Of a stretch of DNA of 47,827 bases, positions 8,736-17,470 are shown piece by piece (within the stretch, counting starts at the first letter, position 1; the number at the start of each line of letters is the position of its first letter). This DNA comes from Acetobacteraceae bacterium (GTDB lineage Bacteria; Pseudomonadota; Alphaproteobacteria; Acetobacterales; Acetobacteraceae): NCBI GenBank assembly GCA_009693795.1, contig SHWN01000002.1:1-47827 (forward strand), in the 5' to 3' direction. Position numbers and translations under genes: made by a program. Under the pieces are notes generated by a model. That model worked only from the letters and a program-made list of their open reading frames with translations, was not told the DNA's origin and ran no database searches.

Positions 8736-9986
8736 TCAGTTCTTCGGCCAGGTCACCTGCGCCACGGCGATGCTCTCCGGGAACACCGCGCGCGGCTTGC
8801 CGTTCTGCCACTGCACCAGCGCCATCTGTGCACCGACCCGGCGGCCATTAGCATCGAACTTGATCCGCCCGTCCGGATATAGTTTCGCGGGTCCATCGGT
8901 GATGTCGAGTTCCCTCAGCGCCTGCGCCACCGCCTTGCGGTCGGTCGATTTTGCCCGCTCGATCGCTGCCTTCAGGATCATCACGTGGGCATAGGCGAAG
9001 ATCGAGTCATGGCCGAACCACGGTTCCCCCGTCTTTGCCATGAAGCGCTGCTCCAGGTCGCCGATCGCCTTGCCCGGCCAGTTCGCCAGACCGACGATGA
9101 GGCCCTCCATGTTCTCCTTGCCGACGATCTTCAGCATTTCCGGCGTGCACCAATGCCCGCCGCCGCCAACCTGCGGCACTTTGGCGGTGCTGATGCCGAG
9201 TTCCACGAACTTGTCGATCAGCAGTTTGTTATCCGATGGCGTGGTGGACTGAAACATGACGAAGTCGGGACGTCCCAAACGGACCTTCTGCACCAGGGTC
9301 GTCGCGTCTTGCAGCGGCGCTGTATAGACCTCATCCACCACGGCAGTCAGGTTTAAGTCCTTCAGCACGAATTCGCGGATCGGCTTCATGAAGCTGACCG
9401 GAGATGCCGAGTTATCGCCGAGGAATGCAACCTTGGTCGGACGCTTGCCGGTGGACTTCTCGGCCAGCCGCATGATCGCCGGCACCAGTTCCTTGGCCTG
9501 GGTTTCGGCTGTGGGGGAGGTCTGGAAGACGTATTTGAAGCCACGTCCGGTGATGGTGTCGGAGTAGGACAGGGTCAGCCAGGGCAATTCCACCCGCTCG
9601 GTGACTTCGGTCACGGCCAGGGTGAAGCTGGACAGCCAGCAGCCGAAGCCGCCCGACAGATCGGTTTCCTGCGCGACCATGCGTTGGGCCGCGCCCTTGG
9701 CCTTTTCGACGTTCTCGCCGGCATCGAATTCCAACAGGGTCATCTTGGCCCCGCCGAGGGACTGGATGCCGCCGGCGTTGTTGATGTCCTCGATCGCCAG
9801 GCGGGCGCCCATCTGCTCCAGGATGCCGGCGCGTGCCCAGGGGCCGGACAGCGGCACCAGTATCGCGATTTTCGCCTCTTTCGGCGCCTGCGCGCGGGCG
9901 AGCCGGGGGGTGGCAAGAGCGGTCGCGCCGCCGGCCAGTCCCAGGCCCATGGCGGTACGCCGGCCAAGCGGTGGAAGTGTTGTCAT
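8736..9986 (-). CDS. ABC transporter substrate-binding protein (branched-chain amino acid/LivJ type)
   Basis: KIAILVPLSGPWARAGILEQMGARLAIEDINNAGGIQSLGGAKMTLLEFDAG Peripla_BP_6 type N-terminus after a Tat-like leader MTTLPPLGRRTAMGLGLAGGATALA. Confidence 0.92.
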   Translation of the reverse strand: MTTLPPLGRRTAMGLGLAGGATALATPRLARAQAPKEAKIAILVPLSGPWARAGILEQMGARLAIEDINNAGGIQSLGGAKMTLLEFDAGENVEKAKGAAQRMVAQETDLSGGFGCWLSSFTLAVTEVTERVELPWLTLSYSDTITGRGFKYVFQTSPTAETQAKELVPAIMRLAEKSTGKRPTKVAFLGDNSASPVSFMKPIREFVLKDLNLTAVVDEVYTAPLQDATTLVQKVRLGRPDFVMFQSTTPSDNKLLIDKFVELGISTAKVPQVGGGGHWCTPEMLKIVGKENMEGLIVGLANWPGKAIGDLEQRFMAKTGEPWFGHDSIFAYAHVMILKAAIERAKSTDRKAVAQALRELDITDGPAKLYPDGRIKFDANGRRVGAQMALVQWQNGKPRAVFPESIAVAQVTWPKN

Positions 9987-10023
9987 TGAAGCATTCTCCC
10001 TGTTGTCATTGAAGCATTCTCCC
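9978..10023. repeat. 23-bp tandem duplication covering RBS and start codon of the substrate-binding protein gene
   Basis: tgttgtcattgaagcattctccc occurs twice in direct tandem (9978-10000, 10001-10023). Confidence 0.97.
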
Positions 10024-10037
10024 TGGTGGTATCTGGC

Positions 10038-10772
10038 TCAGGCATCGGGCAGCCCGAGATAGGATCGGCGGACCCGGTCGTCGGCCAGCAAAGTTTCGTA
10101 AGACCCGTCAAGCACGATATGGCCAGTTTCTAGCACATAGCCGTGGTCGGACAGTTCAAGTGCCTCGACCGCCCGCTGCTCGACCAGCAGGATGGTGACG
10201 CCATCCTCCCGATGGATCTGCGAGATACGTTCGAAGATCGTGTCGGAGACGGCTGGGGCAAGACCCATCGACGGTTCGTCCAGCATCAGCAGCCGCGGCG
10301 CGCAGGCCAGACCTCGGCCGATGGCGACCATCTGCTGTTCCCCGCCCGAGAGCGTGCCAGCCATCTGGCTGGCGCGTTCGGCAAGAATCGGGAACAGGGT
10401 GTGGATGCGGTCGATCGTCCGAGCCCAGGCGGCTTGGCCGGATTTGGGATAGGCGCCCATCTCCAGGTTTTCCCGCACGGTCAGGGTCTTGAACACCTGC
10501 CGCCCTTCCGGGACATGAGCGATACCCAGATGGGCCCGTTCCGACGGGGCGCGGGACAGCAGGTCCTGGCCTTGGAAGGCGATCCCTCCGGAGACCGGCG
10601 GAACGATGCCGGAAATCGCCTTGAACAGTGTGGATTTGCCGGCCCCGTTCGGGCCGACCACGGTGACGAACTGGCCCTCGTTAACCGTCAGGTTCACGTC
10701 TGTCAGCGCCCGCAGGCCACCATAGGCGACCGACAGGTTCTTGATGTCGAGCATCACGCGGGCCCCGCTCAT
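10038..10772 (-). CDS. ABC transporter ATP-binding protein LivF-like
   Basis: VVGPNGAGKSTLFKAI Walker A, LSGGEQQMVAIGRGLACAPRLLMLDEPSMGLAP signature/Walker B. Likely start MSGARVMLD, ATGA overlap with upstream gene. Confidence 0.93.
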   Translation of the reverse strand: MSGARVMLDIKNLSVAYGGLRALTDVNLTVNEGQFVTVVGPNGAGKSTLFKAISGIVPPVSGGIAFQGQDLLSRAPSERAHLGIAHVPEGRQVFKTLTVRENLEMGAYPKSGQAAWARTIDRIHTLFPILAERASQMAGTLSGGEQQMVAIGRGLACAPRLLMLDEPSMGLAPAVSDTIFERISQIHREDGVTILLVEQRAVEALELSDHGYVLETGHIVLDGSYETLLADDRVRRSYLGLPDA

Positions 10773-12544
10773 GCCGCTTCCGCCTTCTGCCGAGCGAGCC
10801 ATTTCTTGCCGAGATAGGCCTCGATGACGGCGTCGTCCTCGAGCACGTCGCGCGGCAGTCCGGTCGCCAGCACGCGGCCGTGATCCAGCACGACGAAGCG
10901 GTCGGCGATGCGCAGCATGGCTTGCATTGTGTGCTCGATAATGCAGATGGTGATACCCTCGTCACGCAAACGCGCCAGAACATCCAGCACGTCGTTGCAC
11001 TCGTCACGGCTCAGTCCGGCCAGGGTCTCGTCCAGCAGCAACAGGCGCGGATTGCCGGCCAGCGCGCGCGCCAGTTCCATCAACCGCAACTGCTTGTTGG
11101 TGAGTTGCCCGGCCGCGATCCCGGCCTGGTCCTGCAGGCCGACCATGTGCAGCGCGCGCACGGTGGAGGCCAGAGCGTCCTGGTCCGACAGTCCGGCGCC
11201 ATAGGCTCCGACGATCACGTTGTCGATGGTGGGGGCGCGGGGGAAGCTGCGCACCACCTGGAAGGTGCGGCCGATACCCATGCGGCAGACCTCGAACGTT
11301 TTGCGACCCAGCATCTGCTGGCCGGCCAGTTCGGCGGAGCCTTCGTCAGCGGACAGCACGCCGTTCAGCAGGTTGAACAAGGTGGTTTTGCCGGCGCCGT
11401 TCGGGCCGATAATGCCCAGGATTTCGCCCTCTCCGACGGTAAAGCTGACCTTGCTGACCGCACGCAGGCCACCGAAGGACCTGGAAATGCCTTGCACTTT
11501 CAGCATCGGAATTCCGGCGGCGAGCCTGGCGGGCCGGGGCGGCGGCGAAAGATGGCCCAGATCCGGGATCGGCTCGGGGGCCTTCGGCTTGAACCAGCGG
11601 TCCCGCAACGTCCAGAACAGCCCATCCGGCGACCACAGCATGATGGCGATAATTGCCGCCCCATACACGACGCCTTGGATACCCGGCAGTACACTACCCA
11701 GCTCCGCCTGCAACGTTTCCGACAAGGGCACCAGGATGGCCGCACCGATAACCGGTCCCCAGACCGAGGCAACACCGCCGAACAGCGTCACCACCACCGC
11801 CTGCGCCGAGACGATCAAGCCGAATACCGAGTCCGGCGTGACCACCAACAGCACGCAGGCATAGAAGCCTCCCGCGGCGGCGGCGATGATGCCTGACACG
11901 ATCAGGGACCGCATTTTCCAGCCACGGGCATCGATCCCGGCGGCCTCGGCGGCGAGCTCGTTCTGTCGGATCGCCAGAAGTGCCAGGCCAAAGCGGGAGT
12001 TTTCGATGATCAGGGACACGATCACGCTGGCGATCAGCAGCACCATGGCGATCAGCGTGTACATGCGCTTGTCGCTGAACTCCATATACATAAACGGACT
12101 TTCCCGCTGCATTGGGAACGACACTTCCTGGTATCCGAGATATTGCATGAAATACAAAATCGCCAACGGGTAGGCGAGCATCGACAGCGCGAAGTAATGC
12201 CCGCGCAACCGGAAGGTCGGGATGCCGATGATCACCGCCGCGACGGCACCCATCACCATGGCGAGCGGGATGCCCAGCCACGGCGTCATCCCGAAATGCA
12301 CCAGCAGCAGGGTAACGGTGTACGCTCCGATGCCGAAGAACGAGGCATGGCCGAACGACAACTGCCCGCCATAGCCGGACAGGATGTTCCACGACACGCC
12401 GAACGCCGCCCAGATCGGCACCAGGGTCAGGATCAACTGGTAGTAGCTGTTGGTGACGAAGGCAGAGATGCCCAGATAGATAACCGAGATGATAGCCAAA
12501 GCCGTCAAGTGCTTTTTCAGCCGGGGGCCGGCGCCTTGTCTCAT
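10769..12544 (-). CDS. Fused branched-chain amino acid type ABC permease (LivM) + ATPase (LivG)
   Basis: Single ORF: permease domain (MRQGAGPRLKKHLTALAIISVIYLGISAFV... IAIMLWSPDGLFWTLRDRWFKP) followed in frame by ATPase (MLKVQGISRSFGGLRAVSKVSFTVGEGEILGIIGPNGAGKTTLFNLL). Confidence 0.93.
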   Translation of the reverse strand: MRQGAGPRLKKHLTALAIISVIYLGISAFVTNSYYQLILTLVPIWAAFGVSWNILSGYGGQLSFGHASFFGIGAYTVTLLLVHFGMTPWLGIPLAMVMGAVAAVIIGIPTFRLRGHYFALSMLAYPLAILYFMQYLGYQEVSFPMQRESPFMYMEFSDKRMYTLIAMVLLIASVIVSLIIENSRFGLALLAIRQNELAAEAAGIDARGWKMRSLIVSGIIAAAAGGFYACVLLVVTPDSVFGLIVSAQAVVVTLFGGVASVWGPVIGAAILVPLSETLQAELGSVLPGIQGVVYGAAIIAIMLWSPDGLFWTLRDRWFKPKAPEPIPDLGHLSPPPRPARLAAGIPMLKVQGISRSFGGLRAVSKVSFTVGEGEILGIIGPNGAGKTTLFNLLNGVLSADEGSAELAGQQMLGRKTFEVCRMGIGRTFQVVRSFPRAPTIDNVIVGAYGAGLSDQDALASTVRALHMVGLQDQAGIAAGQLTNKQLRLMELARALAGNPRLLLLDETLAGLSRDECNDVLDVLARLRDEGITICIIEHTMQAMLRIADRFVVLDHGRVLATGLPRDVLEDDAVIEAYLGKKWLARQKAEAA

Positions 12545-12581
12545 GCCAGGACTCCCAGGGCGAGTGAGGTGAGGGGCCGCA

Positions 12582-13538
12582 TCACGCGCGCTCCGCCGAA
12601 CGGCCAAACAGGCCTTGCGGGCGCAGCAGGACGATCATCAGGAAGACGACGAAGATGGCGGCGTTTTGCAATTGTGGCGGCAGGATCAGGGCCGAGAACT
12701 GCTGCACGAAGCCGACCGTCAGCCCGCCCCAGAAGGCGCCAAGAATACTGCCCATGCCGCCCAGCACCACGCCGGAATACATGATGATGACGTAGTCGAA
12801 GCCGACAAAGGGGCCGAACGATAAGTAAGACGCCATCAGCCCGCCCGCGACCGCGGTAATGCCGCTGCCCAGGCCGAACGCTACGCGATAAGTGCGATCG
12901 ACGTTGATGCCCATATAGGTGGCCGCGGTAGGATTGTCGGCGGCGGCGCGCAACGATTTGCCCAAACGCGTGTATTCCAGGACCACATACAGCGCGATGG
13001 CCACCACGACCGCGACGCCGCAGGCGATCAGGCGGGCCTTGTTCAGAAAGATCGTGGCGTCGCCGTAGAACGGCCCGATCAGGATCGCGCTGGACGATAG
13101 CGGCGTCTTCACGGTTTCCGGCGTGGAGCCGAACAGGATCAGCCCGCCATTCTGCAGAACCAGCGAAATCCCGAGCGTGATGATCAACTGACCGAAATGG
13201 CCCTCGTCGGCCGAACCGGCGGTGCGCAAGCCGGACACGCGAGATATCAGGAACTTGTGCATTAGCGCGCCGGCGATGAACACGACCGGTGCTGCGAGTA
13301 GCGCACCGACGAACGGGCCGACATAGGGGCCGAGGAACGCCAGCACACCACCGCCCGTCACCAGATAGAGGCTGGTGAACATGCCGAGCATGAGGAGCTC
13401 GCCCTGGGCGAAGTTGACGATCTTCATGATGCCGAAGATCAGCCCCAGACCAATACACATCAGGCCATAGATGCAGCCAATCGTGATGCCCGCGGTCAAC
13501 GCGTTCAGCACCATCTCAATCAAGATTTCGGTGTCCAC
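12582..13538 (-). CDS. Branched-chain amino acid type ABC permease LivH-like
   Basis: Hydrophobic 318 aa, IYGLMCIGLGLIFGIMKIVNFAQGELLMLGMFTSLY LivH signature. Confidence 0.93.
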   Translation of the reverse strand: MDTEILIEMVLNALTAGITIGCIYGLMCIGLGLIFGIMKIVNFAQGELLMLGMFTSLYLVTGGGVLAFLGPYVGPFVGALLAAPVVFIAGALMHKFLISRVSGLRTAGSADEGHFGQLIITLGISLVLQNGGLILFGSTPETVKTPLSSSAILIGPFYGDATIFLNKARLIACGVAVVVAIALYVVLEYTRLGKSLRAAADNPTAATYMGINVDRTYRVAFGLGSGITAVAGGLMASYLSFGPFVGFDYVIIMYSGVVLGGMGSILGAFWGGLTVGFVQQFSALILPPQLQNAAIFVVFLMIVLLRPQGLFGRSAERA

Positions 13539-13649
13539 GTAGCTTCCGTCTGCCCCCCATTCGCCTTCCCACGTTGGGCGGCCTGCGTTACGGGGATCAT
13601 AAGGGGTTATCGTGGGCGTCTCAAGCGGTTGAGTTCTTGGACGTCCGTG

Positions 13650-15362
13650 TCATCCCCGCACGAGCCGTCCTGGCAATGCACCGGTCGGTTCTCCGTTCCG
13701 ATACACCACCTGGCCGGATACGATGGTCGCATCGAACCCCTCGGTCCGCTGGACCAGCCGCTTCCCGCCGGCAGGAAGGTCGTAGACGATTTCCGGAGAA
13801 CGCAGGCGCAGTTGGTCGTAGTCCAGGATGTTGATGTCCGCCTTCATCCCCACACGCAGAACGCCGCGATCTGTCAGTCCGATCGCATTGGCATTGTCGG
13901 CGGTCAGGCGCTTGACGATCCAGGACACCGGGAACAGCGATCCGCGCGTACGGTCGCGCGTCCAATGCGTTAGGGTGTAGCTGGTGGCCGTCGCGTCGCA
14001 CATGATGCCGACATGGGCGCCTCCGTCACCGAGGCCCAGTAACGTGTTCGGGTCGGCGATCATTTCGTGCACAACGTCCAGGTTGCCGGCGGCGTAATTG
14101 GTGACCGGCAGATACAGGATCGCCTTGCCGTCCCGCTCCAACAGCAGGTCGTAGGCGACTTCCTCGGGCGTGCGGCCTTCCCGGGCCGCCTGGGCGGTGA
14201 CGCTCTTGTCGGTTGAGGGCTCGTAATCCGGCGGATCGCCCAGCGGGAACATGCGGTCCCAGTTTTCTACCCGGCGGCTGCGGCGGCTTCCCTCGAACGC
14301 TTCGGCCAGGATGCGGGTGCGGAATTCCGGATCGCGCAGGGCCGCCAGCCGTTCCTGAAATGGTAGATGCGCAATCCGCCGATAGCTTGGCCGGCCCATG
14401 AACGGGTTCTGCGACAGTTCCAGACCCAGCAGCACGCTGGTGGGGCGGGATCGGATCTGGCCGGTGATGCGCAGGCCGGACTCGTTGGCGTCTTTGATCT
14501 GCGACAGCAGGTCCCGCCAGCCATCCGGGCGAGTGTCGGATTGCAGCAGGGTGATGGTTACCGGCCGGGTGGAGGCGCCGGCCAGGCGGCGGAACAGGCC
14601 GAATTCCCCGTCCTGATCCTCGAAATCAGAGACGATCTGCATCCAGCCTTTGCCCGCGTCGCGCATAGCGTGGGCGATTTCCGTGAGTTCGGCTTCCTCG
14701 GCCCGCAGGGTGGGGATGTGTTTGCCGTCCAGAGTACGGTGATTGAGCGTGCGAGAGGTGGAAAACCCTAGCGCACCGGCGGCCAGGCCTTCCTTTGTGA
14801 GTTCGGCCATGCGACGGCGGTCGTCCGCGGTTGCTGGTTCTCGGTCGGCGCCGCGCTGGCCCATGACGTAGACGCGGAGCGCGGCGTGCGGGACCTGTGC
14901 GGCGATGTCGACGTCGTAACGTCGGGCAGCGAGCGCGTTCAGGAAATCCGGAAAACTGTGCCAGTTCCAGGGCAGGCCCTCCGTCAGGACGACTTCGGGG
15001 ATGTCTTCGACGCCTTCCATCAGCTTGATCAGCATCTCCCGCTGGCTTTCGTGGCAAGGGGCGAAGCCGACGCCGCAATTGCCCATCAGGGTGGTGGTGA
15101 CACCGTTCCACGATGATGGGGAGAGGCGGTCGGACCAGGTGACCTGTGCGTCGTAATGGGTGTGGACGTCGACGAAGCCGGGGGTAACTAGCTTACCGCG
15201 TGCGTCGATTTCTTCCACGGCCCTGCGGCCTGCCATGGGAATGGAGCCACCGATGGCGGAGATCTTGCCGTCGGTAATGGCCAAGTCAGCCTCATACGGA
15301 TCCCCGCCGGTGCCGTCGATGATGGTGCCGCTGCGGATCACCAGGGTCGGGGAGGGGGGCAT
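13650..15362 (-). CDS. N-acyl-D-amino-acid deacylase (D-aminoacylase) family amidohydrolase
   Basis: LVIRSGTIIDGTGGDPYEADLAITDGKISAIG...TPGFVDVHTHYDAQVTWSDRLSPSSWNGVTTTLMGNCGVGFAPC. Confidence 0.92.
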   Translation of the reverse strand: MPPSPTLVIRSGTIIDGTGGDPYEADLAITDGKISAIGGSIPMAGRRAVEEIDARGKLVTPGFVDVHTHYDAQVTWSDRLSPSSWNGVTTTLMGNCGVGFAPCHESQREMLIKLMEGVEDIPEVVLTEGLPWNWHSFPDFLNALAARRYDVDIAAQVPHAALRVYVMGQRGADREPATADDRRRMAELTKEGLAAGALGFSTSRTLNHRTLDGKHIPTLRAEEAELTEIAHAMRDAGKGWMQIVSDFEDQDGEFGLFRRLAGASTRPVTITLLQSDTRPDGWRDLLSQIKDANESGLRITGQIRSRPTSVLLGLELSQNPFMGRPSYRRIAHLPFQERLAALRDPEFRTRILAEAFEGSRRSRRVENWDRMFPLGDPPDYEPSTDKSVTAQAAREGRTPEEVAYDLLLERDGKAILYLPVTNYAAGNLDVVHEMIADPNTLLGLGDGGAHVGIMCDATATSYTLTHWTRDRTRGSLFPVSWIVKRLTADNANAIGLTDRGVLRVGMKADINILDYDQLRLRSPEIVYDLPAGGKRLVQRTEGFDATIVSGQVVYRNGEPTGALPGRLVRG

Positions 15363-15500
15363 GGGCTGTCGCTCCGGGTTTGCGCCAACGAAGGTATCGA
15401 CCGGGGTGGGGAAGGGCAAGGTTTCCGGGATTGTTCGGTGGCAGCGGCACAGACCTTCTGAGCGTCGCTAACCAACCGCAAGCGCCTCGTCCAGACGGCG

Positions 15501-15756
15501 TCAGAATCTGACCGACATGATTAGCAATCGGCCATGTACGACCACACTGGCGCCGTACTTGCTTTCATACTGCAAGCGGAAATTCATGATCCGGCCGGTA
15601 TAAAGCTGCACGCCTGCGGTGACCCGCCCCGCTGCCTGGTCCATCGGCACGGTGGTCGTGAAGGACCCAGCCCCGGCAGGCGCTCTGATCAGCCGCCCGG
15701 TCTGCTTCCACTGATCGTTGCCCTGGAAGCTCGCACCGGCCACTAGGATTAGAAGC
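15501..15756 (-). pseudogene. C-terminal fragment of an autotransporter/outer-membrane beta-barrel protein
   Basis: MAGASFQGNDQWKQTGRLI...GRVTAGVQLYTGRIMNFRLQYESKYGASVVVHGRLLIMSVRF*; alternating hydrophobic pattern and terminal aromatic F. Confidence 0.55.
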
Positions 15757-15775
15757 AGGCCCCCGTTTGGCCAAA

Positions 15776-15955
15776 TATCAATTCTGGAAAATTATTTTAA
15801 CGTTTTGCACTTGGAATTTATTTATCACAAATCGCGACTTGTCCATCTGTAAAATTACAACGAAAAGAAAGAGTTTGTGAAGACGCCGCTGAATTGTAAG
15901 TTACATAAAAAATAATTGAGAACTAAATTTTTATTACTAAATCTTTAAGTTCAGG
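15776..15955. other. AT-rich non-coding island
   Basis: Long A/T-dominated stretch (attattttaacgttttgc...taaaattacaacgaaaagaaag...acataaaaaataattgagaactaaatttttattactaaatcttt) inside GC-rich DNA. Confidence 0.85.
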
Positions 15956-16232
15956 GCAGCAATCTCGCCGCCACCAGAGATACCATCAGTCCTGTCCTCC
16001 GCACTACTGGCGCGGCATTGGTGGCGATGTCTGGCATCGTGACTGCATTTCATCTGTTTGGGCCTTAAGCCCAAAGTGAACAACCGGTCGTGGGTCATCC
16101 CGGCCATTCGATTGGCCTGGAAATCTCAGCCAAGCCTAAGCTCTTTACCTGTGAGCGCGCACCCTCGAAAATCCGGTCAAGACTGTTTCTCCTCCAGGGC
16201 GAGGATAAGCCAGAAGATTATTTCATTGCTCC

Positions 16233-16535
16233 TTACTTTCGGCCGCGGCCCAGCCAGGTAACCGTGACGTCGCCGCGCGGACGGGCGCGGCAGGCTAGGG
16301 TTTGGCCGGCCTTGATCTGCTCCGGCAGCAAGGAGGCATCGCCGCGCGGCAGTAAGGAGACTTTTCCACTATCGAGACGGCAGATGCAGCTGCCGCAATT
16401 GCCGCTGGCGCAGGCATAGGGGAAATCGATGCCGGCCATGAGTGCTGTGTGCAGCACGGTGTCATTGTCTGAGCCGTTGATAGTTTTTTTGACGTTGGCG
16501 ATGGTGATGCGGTGAAGTTTTTTTTGGGGGGCCAT
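16233..16535 (-). CDS. 2Fe-2S ferredoxin
   Basis: DFPYACASGNCGSCICRLDSGKV...LACRARP: C-x4-C-x2-C...C plant-type ferredoxin motif. Confidence 0.9.
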   Translation of the reverse strand: MAPQKKLHRITIANVKKTINGSDNDTVLHTALMAGIDFPYACASGNCGSCICRLDSGKVSLLPRGDASLLPEQIKAGQTLACRARPRGDVTVTWLGRGRK

Positions 16536-16543
16536 GCGATTGT

Positions 16544-17128
16544 TCAGACCATGGCCGGCTGGCGACGCGACACGCAGGCGCGCACTGATTTATATTGCGG
16601 ATGAAACCAGACCACGCCGGGGAAGTTCACCAGAGCATAGCCATAAAGCGCGAGGCCAATGGCCGGTTCGTCGCCAACCACATCCGTGCTGTGGATGTCG
16701 TGATCGGCCATTGCCATGCCGCTGCCGGGCTCGACCATCACTTCGCCAACCTTGACTACGACGGCCTGGCCCGGCTTGTCGCCGCCATCGGTGCGGCGGA
16801 AGAATTTATGCCGTTCACGGCCAGATACGGCGGCGTTGACGCACCAGATGCCGTGATCATGCGGCGCGGCTACCTTGCCGGGTAGGCTGATCGTCAGATA
16901 CAGGCCGTGGCCGTCATTGTCTTCCACTAGGAGCGGATGATTACGTCCTTGCGAGACCGGCATGGCGAAATCAGCCAAGGGAAACAAATCCGTCCGTTTG
17001 GCGAGCGCCACCAGTTTCAGCTTGATGGCGTGCAGCGCGCTGGGGGTGATGCCTTCCTGGACGGTGATGGCGTGTACGTCGTCCATCAGTTTCGCGCAGG
17101 CTTTCTGGCGCTTGGCGGCAATGCTCAT
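16544..17128 (-). CDS. Cupin-fold (cysteine-dioxygenase-like) metal-dependent enzyme
   Basis: ISLPGKVAAPHDHGIWCVNAAVSGRERHKFFRRTDGG...VMVEPGSGMAMADHDIHSTDVVGDEPAIGLALYG. Confidence 0.75.
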   Translation of the reverse strand: MSIAAKRQKACAKLMDDVHAITVQEGITPSALHAIKLKLVALAKRTDLFPLADFAMPVSQGRNHPLLVEDNDGHGLYLTISLPGKVAAPHDHGIWCVNAAVSGRERHKFFRRTDGGDKPGQAVVVKVGEVMVEPGSGMAMADHDIHSTDVVGDEPAIGLALYGYALVNFPGVVWFHPQYKSVRACVSRRQPAMV

Positions 17129-17470
17129 GCGGGGTCCTCCGATTGCGGTGGTGAGGTTAAAGGGCGGATCGCGGTGACGGCAAGGGGGTGTTTGAGGATC
17201 TCGGACGCGTGCCGCGCCAGTCCGTACGGTGTCAGGACCGCATGGTCCGCGCCGCCCGCCGGTCAGGCGCATGGCGTGGGTCGAGCCCATGGCGGCGAGG
17301 CCAGACGGGCAAGCGCCATCCTTGCTGGCGGTCAGGGATCGCCCGGTTGGGCCGGGGAGGAACAGCCAGTGCAACGCCGCACGGTAGCAACTTTCCAAAC
17401 AGGGTTCGTTCCATATGTCCCACACACCTTGGGGCTTTCCGCCATGCAGACAAGTCGGCATAAGCGGGCC

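Noticed and set aside
10880-11896. 338-aa plus-strand ORF
   Set aside because: Antisense to the LivMG fusion; Gln/Arg-rich composition typical of GC-rich shadow frames.
16057-16075. Palindrome tttgggccttaagcccaaa
   Set aside because: Short and isolated in a gene-poor spacer; no adjacent gene or repeat copy to support a regulatory role.
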